The translations under genes and the position numbers were made by a program. Source: Bimuria novae-zelandiae CBS 107.79 (taxonomy: Eukaryota > Ascomycota > Dothideomycetes > Pleosporales > Didymosphaeriaceae). From it: 64,000 nucleotides of DNA. Location: contig ML976740.1 of assembly GCA_010015655.1 (NCBI GenBank), positions 270,364 through 334,363 of the forward strand, read 5' to 3'. Position 1 is the stretch's first letter. Every line of letters begins with the position of its first letter. Under the pieces are notes generated by a model. The model was not told the DNA's origin and made no database searches. It saw only the letters and a list, made by a program, of their open reading frames with translations. This document shows, in pieces, positions 36,219 to 48,077 of this stretch.

Positions 36219-38345
36219 TACCGTAGCTTGGCAGGTCGTGCGCACTGTCAGGTCATGCGCACCCCAACAAAATCGCTCGGCCAGCAACATAAGGGTGCTA
36301 AGCTACCCATAATTAATATTATTACGAGATTTTCTGGAGTTAAGGTTTCTTAGACCTATAGATAATTACTAGCTACTTAAATTATTAATATTTACTTAGT
36401 ATTTTAATAATTTAGCTACTACGCGATAAGGGTATTAGTAAAATAAATATAGCTTTATTAACGCGTATAGGTGCTAACGCAGGCTTTTTTTTCTTAATAA
36501 ATAAAATAGTAGATTTTAAAGCCTTTTTATTACCCTTTTTAGCTAATTTAATATAATTTTAAAGTTATTAATTAGCCCTATAAGCCTATTAATTAAGGCG
36601 TTACTTAGTAGCCTTATTAGCCCTTTGCTTTACGCGCGTATTTTTAGTAATTACTTAAGTAATACGCCTCTCCTAAAGTAGTCTTACTTTAAGCTACTAG
36701 CTAGCCTAACGGGCCTTTACTTACCTACTTTTTTAAAGCTATAGTTATTACGCTTTAGTATTTTTTTATATTAATAATTACGTGCCTACTATATACTATA
36801 AAGTAATATAAAAATAGCTCTTCCTTAATCCTTATAAGGCTAATTAAAAGGTAAAGGCCTGCCTTGCTTTAAGCGTCTCTTTTAAATAGTTAAAGCCTTT
36901 TATAAACCTTAATTTTTATGCTCTGCAAGCTAAGCTTATATAAATATTAAGTATATAGTTTAACTTAGCTTTTTAGCTATATTACTAGCCTTTATATTAA
37001 TATAAGCCTTTAGGAGCCTATTAATTTTTCTTTAATTTAATACGCTAAGTACTAAGGTAAAGCTTTTTTATAATTCTTACTTAGGTAGGTAATTATTATT
37101 AAACTGCTTAAAGATAGCCTTTAGGTATAGAGGTAATAGGCTTATAGCCTTAAAGGCCTAAAGTATTAATAGCTACCTTATAGTACTAACCTAGGCCTTT
37201 TAGAATAGGCTAAAGAAGTCTTTTTTAGTAATAAAGGCTATTCTTAAGTTATTTTATAAGAAGGCTAATAGCTTATTTAAATACGTAGTTAATAGAGGCT
37301 TAAATATATAAAAATTAAGAGGTTATAGCGTATAGGTTAAATATAGTAGATAGATAGCTAACAGGATCTTATTATAATTATAAAAGTTAATAAAATTTAT
37401 AGTAACGTGAGATCTATAGCTATTAAGGATTAATAGTTAATATAATTATCTAGCTTTTAACTTTATAAAGTAATTAAACACCTATTAAAGCTATGCAAGG
37501 CCTATCTAATTATTTATTTAGTTAAATTTTAATACTATAATAAAAACTTAATAGTGTTAAGGATTAAGGTCTTCTATCTAAGTTAATTATATATCCGTAG
37601 AGGTGGCCTAATAGATTAGAGCTAAATTTAGGGCAGATCCGTCAGCGCATATACAAGCGATAATTAATATCTATTTATAGCTACTATCCTAAATAGCTTG
37701 CCTTACTACTTTGCTCTCGTACAGAGGCCTATTAAAGATCCTCTTTAAGCGGGAGGTGATGCCGAGCAGGCAGCCTTTTTCGTCTATATTATATATATGC
37801 TAAGTCTTGATCTGATACTGCCTAATCTTTTGCTATAGAAGCTAAAAGTAGAGCTTATATTTACCTAAGGAATTAGCTTTATAGTAATTACTATTAATAC
37901 TAGTTATTTATTATAATATTAAGAATTCAGCGTTGCGCTTAACGAAGTAATTAATCTATAATATACTAATATCCTTTTAGCTATTATAGAGATAAAGCTT
38001 TATATTATTTACTATATAAGAGGAAGACCACGTTTAGTAAAGCATTTAATATATTATAGAAGCTCTTATTCTTATTATTAGCTAAAATTTTTAAATTTTT
38101 TATAGCTAACTATATGCGCCTGCGTAACACGTCTATACTTATATATTAATATTAAGCGTATAATACTATGCTTTTTAGCTATTTAATTATATAAGAATTA
38201 TTCTCCTAGTCTTAGCGATTTAATATTATCGATTATAGCCTGGATCGGGTCTATATTGGTGGAGTTGTGACGCGTTCAATAGAGGGAGCGATTTTGTTGG
38301 GGTGTGCATGACCTGACAGTGCGCACGACCTGCCAAGCTACGGTA
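36219..38345 (-). mobile_element. Pogo/Fot1-like transposon C
   Basis: 2.13 kb, with inverted repeats of about 58 bp starting TACCGTAGCTTGGCAGGTCG at 36219 and mirrored at the right end, one mismatch (G/A). It is strongly RIP-mutated, with almost no CA or TG over long stretches. The transposase N-terminus on the minus strand near 38150-38280 can be followed only through stop codons. The interior aligns by eye with part of element E, so they belong to one family. Confidence 0.9.
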
Positions 38346-38457
38346 ATGGCGTACCTATTGTACCAATCCACGCCATCGTTTGCTGCCACTCGAAGTACAT
38401 CCTGTCCGCGTCCTTTGAACATTGCTCCTCCACTTCTACGCCGCGGTCCATACTGAA

Positions 38458-38918
38458 ATGCCGATCCAAGAACCCTACCAGTTGCCGGACTCCGCCCAGG
38501 ATCTACCTGTTGCGGGCGAACAAAACGCCATATTCTTCCTCAACTTCATCGCATCAATAAGTCCGGAGACACAACAGTCGTGGTGCCCCGATGTTAGAGC
38601 AGCACTACCATACACCGACGCTGCTTTCAGCTCCGAGACTGATCCTCAAGTCGGATATGTCCATGTGGGACAAAAACCTGAGTACGTGATTTGTAACGAG
38701 CTTGGCGTCGTCGATGCAGTGGCTAACATCTTCTCAGGTGGAAAGATCTGACAAACATCTACCGAAAGAAGTGGAACGTGCACTCTGTGCCGACCCTCAT
38801 ACGGTATCAGCGCATCGATGGCGAAGTGAAGGAAACCGGGAGGTTGGTCGAGGCCGATTTATTGGATCAGAAGAAGCTTACAGAGTTGGTTTCGGGACAA
38901 AGTCGTTCAGTTACGTGA
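38458..38918 (+). CDS. Small thioredoxin-like protein (TXNDC17/DUF953 type)
   Basis: Two exons, 38458-38681 and 38738-38918, joined in phase 2 across a 56-bp intron (GTACGT...TCTCAG), give 134 residues. The motif SWCPDVRAALP sits where TXNDC17 proteins have their WCPDC redox site. After the intron the chain continues WKDLTNIYRKKWNVHSVPTL, a thioredoxin-fold strand with its cis-proline. The second active-site cysteine is replaced by valine, so a classical disulphide exchange is unlikely. I believe this is common in fungal members, but cannot check it here. The protein is small and cytosolic by appearance. It is undamaged although the right end of transposon C lies only 113 bp before its start codon and a wrecked gene follows 600 bp later. 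Confidence 0.85.
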
Positions 38919-39520
38919 GAAGAGTATCAGAGGGTATCTGGGACAATCATGGTGTATATCTATCTAAACTCTATTAACTTATTGTTGGTCTAGAGTGCAT
39001 GAGTGGAGTCGGGCTCACAGTAACCGCGAGCACTAGACCAGCGTCAATCACGTAGACGCACTGGTAAGACAGACAGGATCTGCTAAAAGTGCGAATCAGA
39101 CCTGTTTGCGCGATTGGAACTATAAGATACAAGCGACGTGATGGAAATCCAGTGACGAGGCACCTAGCGGAGTAACGGAAACGAAGCATTCAATGTTTCT
39201 AGATCAGAAGATGCCCAATGCTTCAGCTGCCGACGACCATCTCGGTCATCTGTTTCATATGTAGGTAAAAAAAAAGAATAGAAGGGCCATTGACTGAATC
39301 CTCCGGGATGGATCGGGTGAATATTCATAGTCAAAGTCACTGCATTCGGAAATGCTTCTAGCTACGCGTGAATCTCTGTTTTCAATAATTCAATTGTACT
39401 GCAGGGTGCTGATCACTGGACCGAGTCAGACTAGCGCCTATCATCACTTCTTAGATCTCCACGGCGTTTCTTGCAGACAGTAAAGTCCATAAAATAGACG
39501 AAATCAACAAATCTACGAAC
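38919..39520. other. Intergenic region
   Basis: No gene seen; includes the 3' side of the thioredoxin-like gene and the likely promoter of the ruined gene that starts at 39521. Confidence 0.5.
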
Positions 39521-40644
39521 ATGTCGTTGGAGCAAGACATGAAATCACGGGTCAAGGGCCATCCCGGTATAACGAAGACGATCAAAGGTTCAAAACTAGG
39601 ACATAATGTCGGCGGAAACCCTGGTGAAATCGCTCATACCAGCGCTGAGTACAGACGCCCAGAAACGGCCACTCTCATTGACCAAAAGACACAATCTCGC
39701 ACCGTCAAATTGGGAAGCGTCTCAGCATGCACGCCATTCGAATACGAGTAATGTCAATGGGAAACTCATCCGAAAGAGCAATGCGCACACATTGCAAAAG
39801 CTTTCAAATCCATCACATACCAAAGAATATTCCGAAGATAATATTAAGCGAGGTCTAAAAGCCGTTCCTAAACGACAGTCGATGTCAAGTAACTTTACGG
39901 GAACTTCACTGTTCGGTTGGGGCAAACTCGGGACGAAGTTATGCCACCAGTACAAATGGATCTGACGATTTCGAGGCAGCTGCCTATTCAAAAGCAGGTC
40001 TCGAACAATAAGCAAAGGTCTCCAGAACATAGAAGAAATGCAGCAAGGAACATATTGAAACCGCAACAACCAATAAAGGAACCCAACAAGATAACACATC
40101 CGAGAAAGAAACGGTCTCCAAATGAACAGGTGCAGACAGAGAAACGAAGGGCGACGGACAAAATTAAGAGCAGTCCCCTAGTCCACCAGGATCCAGTCTT
40201 AGAAGAACCTAGAGTAGAATCCTCCAGAGGCACTTCTTCCAAAGCCAAGGCCAAGGCTAGGCCGACGGATGAGGGAAACCATGCGAGGAAGGATGCTTCA
40301 CATTAGAAAGCAACATTTGAACAAACGGGTAGAGAATCATAGGTTACCACGAGTAGCAGAGCATCAAACCGTGAACCTTCACTCCATGGGCCTACATTCC
40401 GTGAGACTCCTTCCCTTCAAGTACCAACTGAACAGGCCGATGATTCACAAAAGACAACGGGAATACCTTCAAATAAAAGATCAGGAGTTCTGTCTGATGG
40501 AAAATTCCGGAAGGATGAACCTCCACCTTGTCGACACAGGTCTAGCTCAGTCCGTGCCGCCGGTGCGGGCGAAGAGAGACTCTCTCCCTCTCCGAGAATG
40601 CACGGACCAGGCACGGATGCAAAGTCGACGATCGGCCAAGGTAC

Positions 40645-42780
40645 TACCGTGTCTCGGCAGTCAGTGCGCAACATCACTCAATGCGCAACCCCGTGTGATA
40701 GCGCACCTACTTTGACGCGCCACAACTCCACTAATATAAACCTAATTAACGCCGCGATAGTAGTAATTAAATTATTAAAATTAAAAGAATTTTTATTATA
40801 TAATAAAATTATAAAATAATTTAGCGTTATACGTTTTACATTAATACGTAGACACTAACGCATTATATAAGCGCGTGCGATTATAAATACTTCGCGCTAT
40901 ATACTTAGCCTATAATAAGAAAGTAGCTCTTATAATATATTAAACGCCTTACTAAATATGGCCTTCCTCTTATATAGTAAATAATATAGAACTTTACGTC
41001 CTGTATTACTTAAAAGGACGTAAGTATATTTTAGGTTAATTACCTTACTAAGCGTAATAGCGACGCCTTAATATTATACTAAATAACTAAAATTAATAGT
41101 AATCGCTATAACGCTAATTTAGAGGTAAAATATAAGCTTTACTTTAAGCTTTTATATAATAAAATCGCGAAGTATAGTATAGAGTCTTATTATTACTATA
41201 ATATAAATAAGAAAAGCTTCCTCCTTAGTATTACTAGTCCCTTAAAAAGGATCTTTAATAGGCCTTTATATAAAAGTCGCTAAGTAAGGTAATTTATATA
41301 AAATAATAATTATAAGTAGACCTTAATTATCGCATATATATGCGCTAATAAATTTACTATTAATTTATTATTAATTTATTAATTTAACGCTAAGGGCCTA
41401 TAATTAAGTTAAGTAAAATAAATTAATTTTTAATATTATAAAGTCTTTATTACCTTATCTCCTTCTAGCTAGTTAAATAACAAGATAGGCCTTTAATAGC
41501 TTTAATAAGTATTTAATCGCTGTACAAGAGAGAAAGCTAAAAAGGCTTAATAAGTATACTAACTTTTAATCCTTAATAGCTATAGGTCTTACGTTATTAT
41601 AAATTTTATTAACTATTATAACTAGAATAGGATTCTTTTAATTATATTTCCTCTTTATTTAACGCATAGGTTGTAGCTTCTTAATATATATATATATTTA
41701 AGTCTTTTTTAGCTACCTACTCTAACGAGCTTAACGACTATCTATATAAAAGCTAAAGACTATTAATAGTTACTAAAAAAACTTCTTTATACTCTTTTAA
41801 AGTGCTTAAACTACGTTAGTTACGCTGCAATTAATTACTAAGGCGTTTAAGTATATAAGTATTTTACTACTAGATCTTATACTTATTTTTAAGTAATTTA
41901 ATAATGAGCCTTTTTAAAAAGTAAAATTATAAGAAAGCTTTATATTAGTACTTAGCGTATTAGATTAGTATAAAATAGAATAACTATTATACTTTACTAT
42001 TAAAAATATTATAACTAAGGAGTCGCGCAAGCTTAGCTAGATAATATACTTAATTTTTATATAAAAGTAACTTTTAGAGTACGAGAATAAGGGCCTTTAA
42101 AAGACCCTAAAGAATAAAAAAATAGCGTTAAATAAAGGGTAAGACTTTACCCTTAGAGTAATTTAAAAAGTAGTTTAAAGAAGCTATTTTTTTATTATTT
42201 ACTTAAGTATAAAGAGCGCATGATTTTTTAGTTAATAAAAGGAAAAAAAAAAATTATAACTTTTAAAAAGTTAGTAATAAGAAATATAAAGAGCTAATAA
42301 ATAGCTTAAAGCTTATTTACTTTAGGAGAGGTACGTTACGTAAGTAGTAGCTAAAAATACGCGCGCTAAAGAGAGAGCTAATTAGGCTACTAAATAATAC
42401 CTTTATTAATAGGCTTATAAGGCTTAATAATAACTTTAAGGACATCTTAAAATTACTAAAAAGGGAAGTTAAAGAGCCTTAAAAGCTACTTATAAAGTTA
42501 TAAAGAGGAAGAAATTTACGCTAGCACCTATACGCGTTAATATAGTAGTATTTACGCTATTAATACTATTATTACATAGTAGCTATTTAGTTAAAATACT
42601 AAGTAGATATTTATAATCTAAGTCGCTAGTAATTATCTACAGACCTAAGAAACCTTTTTACTAAAAAATCTTATAATAATAGCTTTTATATAGAGCTCTA
42701 TAGCCTTATATTGTTAACGTCGCGATCATGTTGGGGTTGCGCATTAAGTGATATTGCGCACTGACTGCCGAGACACGGTA
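40645..42780 (+). mobile_element. Pogo/Fot1-like transposon D
   Basis: 2.14 kb, with inverted repeats of about 48 bp starting TACCGTGTCTCGGCAGTCAG at 40645 and mirrored at 42780; the few differences are C/T changes. TA lies at both ends. The transposase start on the plus strand (about 40715-40815) resembles the other copies but already contains stops. The remaining interior is the most AT-rich sequence of the window, with hardly any CA or TG. It interrupts the ruined gene at a GTAC-TA-CCAAA site. Confidence 0.9.
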
Positions 42781-43003
42781 CCAAAGGCAACACTACGAAG
42801 GAGCTCGTTTTTATTGTGTCTCCACCCTTAGCGCGCATCGCGCGGCCCACCAACATTGATCCGCCCACCCGCCATTTTTGTATGAGAACAGGATAACAAT
42901 GGGTTTTTAGACTATGCGCGTTCGAATAAACACATATTAAAGCTTAAAAACGACGTATACAGACTTTTTCTTAGTGTTAAGGCGTCCTGGGAGCCCTCAG
43001 CCC

Positions 43004-44302
43004 TCAGCCGTCATGGAAGTCGTTGTTCCCGCCATGAGCAATAATACGACGAACAATAATAGGAACGTGATCAATCCACTTATTAATCACTTCTATAGGG
43101 AGATTCTCCTATTGCTGTTCCCATTGACGTCGGCACTCATCCTCGCATGTAGATTGCGGCATCTCCTTCGTAATATGCCGCCGAATCCATGGCCATGCGT
43201 GCTCCGAGGCATTGACGTCTGGGGAGTGCCCCGGCCAAGGTAGCCTCTCTATCTGATGTACAGATAAATAATCCTTTGCAATACAAGAGGTGTGAGCAGG
43301 AGCTCCATCCTCAAGTAATATAGTGTTAATGCCTTGTCTCCTGAGGTCCTTAAGCCATGGCACCACTTTCTTGAGTGCCTTCTCACGATAGCGATATCCA
43401 TCAATGCCACCCCGTTGCCGGGCCCCACGAGTATAGTCATCCTTCTTTGTATATTGGTGTTTACGGCTGCGTAGATTTCTGTCGTTTGGATNNNNNNNNN
43501 NNNNNNNNNNNNNNNNNNNNNNNNNNNNNNNNNNNNNNNNNNNNNNNNNNNNNNNNNNNNNNNNNNNNNNNNNNNNNNNNNNNNNNNNNNNNNNNNNNNN
43601 NNNNNNNNNNNNNNNNNNNNNNNNNNNNNNNNNNNNNNNNNNNNNNNNNNNNNNNNNNNNNNNNNNNNNNNNNNNNNNNNNNNNNNNNNNNNNNNNNNNN
43701 NNNNNNNNNNNNNNNNNNNNNNNNNNNNNNNNNNNNNNNNNNNNNNNNNNNNNNNNNNNNNNNNNNNNNNNNNNNNNNNNNNNNNNNNNNNNNNNNNNNN
43801 NNNNNNNNNNNNNNNNNNNNNNNNNNNNNNNNNNNNNNNNNNNNNNNNNNNNNNNNNNNNNNNNNNNNNNNNNNNNGTTTTCGAACGTAGAGACACTCAT
43901 AGGAGGGAGCTCGTCAAAATCTCCATCCTTTATTGCTTGTAGAGGCTCCTTCTCGCGGTGTGCGCGGTCCTGGGTGACGATCTCGATGATGCGCTTCTTC
44001 TGCGCATCATCGAGCAACTCAGGCCTGCCGCGCCCTGGCAACGTCTCGTACAAAGTTGGATTTGTGATAGAAATACCTTCTTGATCTGCTCTATCTCGTA
44101 TACGCCGTACGAGCTTTGCAATTGCGTCCTTCGTCGTGGGTGGGTCGAACAAGGCGGCGATTTCTTTGTTGGTTGCCATGCTGTGCATCGACGCGCCGAC
44201 TGCAAAAGCTCTCTCCACCGCCGTAAGATCGCGTTTCTGGGTCTTTTTTTCTCGGGGTTTTTGTACCTTGTACTTGTACGGCTTCCGGCGATTAATAGGC
44301 AT
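43004..44302 (-). pseudogene. Tc1/mariner transposase of element F, nonsense mutation
   Basis: The start is the ATG at 44302 (MPINRRKPYKYKVQKPREKK). The N-terminal part has helix-turn-helix segments (AIAKLVRRIRDRADQEGIS). After the gap comes the DDE core: LLEDGAPAHTS carries the second catalytic aspartate, and LPWPGHSPDVNASEHAWPWI carries the region of the third acidic residue. The first catalytic residue would lie in the unsequenced gap. A TAG at 43109-43111 stops the frame after WEQQ, but the same frame stays open beyond it, starting ENLPIEVINKWIDHVP, to a TGA at 43004. The TAG is therefore best read as a C-to-T change in a CAG or a G-to-A change in TGG. The copy is probably inactive. Confidence 0.85.
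43492..43876. other. Assembly gap
   Basis: 385 undetermined bases inside the transposase of element F. The flanking frames agree with the stated size, so the gap length is plausible. Confidence 1.
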
Positions 44303-44504
44303 TTTTTTGGTGTATATAGGCGTGTGCGGCGTGGCTGGTATGGGTGGGAAAGTGGGAGTCAAGAATGTTGGTGTTCGCGTCGGAGCTCGGGTGCCAAGGA
44401 ATACACAATAAAAACGAGCTCCTTCGTAACTCATCGAAGCAATCATCTTCCACTGTGCGCGCAAAGCCACCGCTTACCGAGCGTTCACCTCGCCGAAGCA
44501 GTTC

Positions 44505-46250
44505 TACAAAGGGTAATCTCAATAAAGTCGGCCGTCACGTGCAGCAGGGATTCCTGCAGGGGTAGCAACTTCAAAAGTCGCGCATCTTGATTCTATCTAA
44601 AGTATAAGCAAATACACCCAAATAAGATGTTCTAATTATGCTGTAAAGTTGTTCTGGCCACCTGCGTCCTCGCAGAGCTCTGCAACGCGCATAAAGTAGG
44701 TAGGATGAAGCTTTTCGGCCATGTACTGCCTGAGTGTCTCATCACCTTGCCAGACCTCCTTTATGTACTGTTCTGCAGCCTTTTTGGCCTCCTTAGAACT
44801 TGATAGGCATTCGTAACTTGCCAAAAAACCTTCTAGACGCCCAAAACAGCGCTCAATTGGGTGTAAGTCGGGTGAATTGGGAGGCTGAGGGCCAAACTTA
44901 ATTCCTAGAGCTTTAATTTCTGGCTGGCAGTACTAGAGACCTAGTAAGTATAGGTAAACGTTATCTTAAATTAAATAAATAGCTACGCCTAGGTTATTAT
45001 CGCGTATAGCGTAGTAATAAGGGAATAGGTGTTTCTTAAGTATATTCTCCGCATACTAGATGCCGTTTATGCCCTTCCCTCTATTGTATACAAACTCCTC
45101 TATTTTAAAGAACTTTTTAATAATAAAAGGTTTCTTAATACCTGCGCGGAGAGCTCTACCCTTCTTATTAGTAGCCTTATTAGTAGCTTAGCGTTAACTA
45201 TTATTATAAGTAATATTATAGTTAATTTTTTATAGTTACTACTTTTTATTAATACTAGCGATAGTCGCGCAAGAGCGTTTAACCTTAAAAGTCTCCTTTA
45301 CTATATTATTTATGTAGAAGACGCGTTATATAAGGTCCTCGCGACTCTTATTATTATCTTAAGCCTAAATAACGTAAGGGCGTTAATAAGAGCAAGTAGT
45401 ATTAGTTAAAGTAGTAGTATAGATTATAAGACTAAATTTAGGTAGCATTATAGGTAGTGCGTAGACGTTACTATCTTATCTAACTAGTCTTAAAATCCTC
45501 TACTTTCCGCCACGTATATTACTCCCGCTAATAGACTTAGAGGTCTTATTATAGCAGACGAATATAATGCGTAGAAAGTATAAGTTATATTTAGCCTTAA
45601 GCTAGGCATAGTACTATAGTCGCTAGTCTTTGTTATTACTACTAAGCGCTAGTTTTTTAGGTCGTATTCTATAAGTTATTACGTATAGGTGCTGCTCGTC
45701 GCGGTGCTCCCTAGTAATGTTATAGACTATATTCTTACTAAGTGTGATGCTAGCTTCTGCGCAGAGGTCTCTGACAGCGTCATGCACCTGGTAGGTGCCA
45801 TATACGATGATGTCATGCCGTAGTCTTGCGCTCAGCGTAGAGCCATCGCGTACCTTTACAGGTCTGCCAGGAGGAGACTGCTTGACTGTAGGTATTGCAG
45901 CTAGCAATTCCTGCAGTAAATCGCCCTTTGCGGCGCCTTTAACGCGTCGAAATGCCTTACCACAGGCGTGGTCAGTTATACCTAAATCAGTGGCGATTTC
46001 TAGGAAAGTAAGGTTATATTTTATCCTAAAAACGACAATAGCAGCTAGCTAGGCTTCTAAAAGCAATTAAGAGCTTTTTTTAGCAGGATTTAAAGCCATA
46101 TTAAGTAAGAAACGTGAGGTTAAAGTGTAGGTGTTAACGCTCTACAGAGCTCTTAGAGGCTCGGAGGCTCGGAGACTCTGTTCCGCTAGTGACGCGCTAG
46201 CTTCTTGGCAAGTCACATGACGGCCGACTTTATTGAGATTACCCTTTGTA
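44505..46250 (-). mobile_element. DDE transposon G (Tc1/mariner superfamily)
   Basis: 1.75 kb, with inverted repeats of about 37 bp starting TACAAAGGGTAATCTCAATA at 44505 and mirrored at 46250, one C/T mismatch. TA lies at both ends. Transposase sequence on the minus strand is readable near both ends, while the middle (about 44930-45700) is AT-rich and RIP-mutated. The ends do not resemble those of the pogo-like copies or of F, so it is a third family. Confidence 0.88.
44636..46099 (-). pseudogene. Decayed transposase of element G
   Basis: The start is near the ATG at 46099. The helix-turn-helix part reads FLEIATDLGITDHACGKAFR after an early stop, then LLAAIPTVKQSPPGRPVKV. The middle is lost to AT-rich decay. 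The end is clear again: NSPDLHPIERCFGRLEGFLA, the usual context of the third acidic residue of DD34E transposases, then 62 more residues to a TAA at 44636. Confidence 0.8.
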
Positions 46251-46350
46251 GATTAAGTCGCAGCGACGTCGTAGAAATAAATGTGTCTGTAGCCTGCCCG
46301 AAAGGACAAAGAACAGACACTAGAGCAGAGACGACGAGTGGCCAGAAGGT

Positions 46351-48077
46351 TACCGTATCTTGGCAGTTAATGCGCACCGTCATACGATGCGCACCCCAAC
46401 ATAATCGCGCCCAGTTTTCGACGCGTCATAACTCCACTAATATGGACCCGATCCAGGCTGCAATCGATAATATCGAATCGCTAAGACTAGGAGAAGATTT
46501 CTTGTATAGCTAAATAGTAAAAAAGTATAGTGTTATGCGATTAATATTAACAAGAAGGCACTAAGCGATAACTTAATTATATCCCTCGCATTGATAACAT
46601 CTCCCGTACATGGGCCATATATTAGTGGCTAATCAACTTATAGAGTTTTGCAACACCAAATCTAAATCTACATATTAGTAATTTCTATTTTACCTACAAA
46701 ATAGACCTTTCTTAAAATTATAAATATATGTAAATATGCTAAAAGGTGCAAGGCAATCTAGCAACAATCCTAATCTCGTAAAATATACAAAGTATAGCAG
46801 GAAAGCTGGTGTTTTACCTACTCTATCGCGAGAACCACTACCCGAGTAGCAACCTCTCTATATCGAAAACCTACGTATATTTAGTGATGCTTAGATACCT
46901 ACAGGTGTTAATAGGGGCTCTCCGTTCGAGCTATTTAATCTATTTTTTAATATTAACGTCCTTAACTAAATTGCGTTCTTTATAAATTACCATGCTAAGC
47001 ACGTACGAGCTGACTCACCCTCCACCTGCCGTGGGTGGAAACCGACGTCTCCGACCGAGCTGTATACATACTTCGCCATAGTAATATATATGGGTGTACA
47101 CAGAGAGCCGTCTCTGCAGGAGTACTAGATGAAGCAGCATCAATCTGCGCCTACACACAGAGTCAATGAGTACATGGGGCAGAATCGCTGGGAGCAGCTA
47201 GACAGGTTTCTATACTGTACAGAAACAAACCAGTCTTTTAAGTCCCTATTTAGCCGCGTCTGGGATCTCTCTAAGGTGCTTCGCAAGCGCTACTTCATGT
47301 ACTAGGTTACTAGCAAGCACCTTTGCGTTAATAAGGCTATAGTAAGATTTATAAGGCGAGCGAGCGAGATTATAGTTATTAAAATAAAATTAACGCCTAA
47401 AGGCTATAAAATCTAGTGTTTAGTAAAGTAAAATAGGCCTCTATTTTTTAATTAGCCTTATAAGGATTAGGGAGGAGCTATTTTTATATTACCCTATAGT
47501 ATATAGTAGGCACGTAATTATTAATATAAAAAAGATACTAAAATATAGTAACTATAGCTTTAAAAAAGTAAGTAAGTAAAAGCCTATTAGGCTAGCTAAT
47601 AGTTTAAAATAAAGCTACTCTAGGAGAGGCGCGTTGCTTAAATAGTTACTAAAAATATACGTGTAAAGTAGTAGGCTAATAAGACTATAAAATAATACTT
47701 TAAGTAATAGGTCTATAAGGCATAAAGTTAACTTTAAAAACGTATTAAAATATCTAAATTAAGTAGTAAGAAGGTCTTAAAAGCTTTTAATAAATTTATT
47801 AGGAAAAACTAGCCTTAGCGTAAGGCTATAAATATTAATAAGATCTTATTTACTATATTTACCTTATAGTTACGCAGAGGATAAATTATTAAAATACTAA
47901 GTAAATATTAATAATTTAAGTAGCTAGTAATTATTTATAGGCCTAGGAGACCTTAATTTTAAAAAATCTCGTAATAATATTAACTATAGGTAGCTTAGCA
48001 GCCTTATGTTACTAGCCAAGCGATTATGTTGGGGTGCGCATCGTCTGACGGTGCGCATTGACTGCCAAGATACGGTA
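46351..48077 (+). mobile_element. Pogo/Fot1-like transposon E, internally replaced
   Basis: 1.73 kb, about 400 bp shorter than its relatives. Inverted repeats of about 57 bp start TACCGTATCTTGGCAGT and are mirrored at 48077, with TA at both ends. The left part holds the transposase start (DPIQAAIDNIESLRLGEDF) and the right part (about 47450-48000) matches the reverse complement of element C. Between them, about 46570-47440, is unrelated piggyBac-like sequence. Confidence 0.88.
46570..47440 (+). mobile_element. PiggyBac-like transposase fragment inside E
   Basis: Reads, with stop codons, KPTSPTELYTYFAIVIYMGV, then YMGQNRWEQLDRFLYCTETN, then VWDLSKVLRKRYF and VRFIRRASEI, the central part of fungal piggyBac-type transposases (DDE_Tnp_1_7). 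Both ends of the protein are missing. It keeps CA and TG dinucleotides, unlike the decayed pogo sequence on either side, except near its right end. The borders are approximate; a TTAA occurs at the left border (46571). Confidence 0.75.

Larger units (their letters stand above)
42794..44428 (-). mobile_element. Tc1/mariner-like transposon F
   Basis: 1.64 kb as assembled, with perfect 26-bp inverted repeats (42794-42819 and 44403-44428) that start TACGAAGGAGCTCG. TA lies at both ends. It carries one transposase gene on the minus strand with an assembly gap in the middle. Base composition is normal, so it escaped RIP or arrived later than its pogo-like neighbours. Confidence 0.92.

Noticed and set aside
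44344..44565. Open frame ending in GNLNKVGRHVQQGFLQG
   Set aside because: Its start is in transposon F and its end is the inverted repeat of transposon G; only the middle (44429-44504) is host coding sequence.
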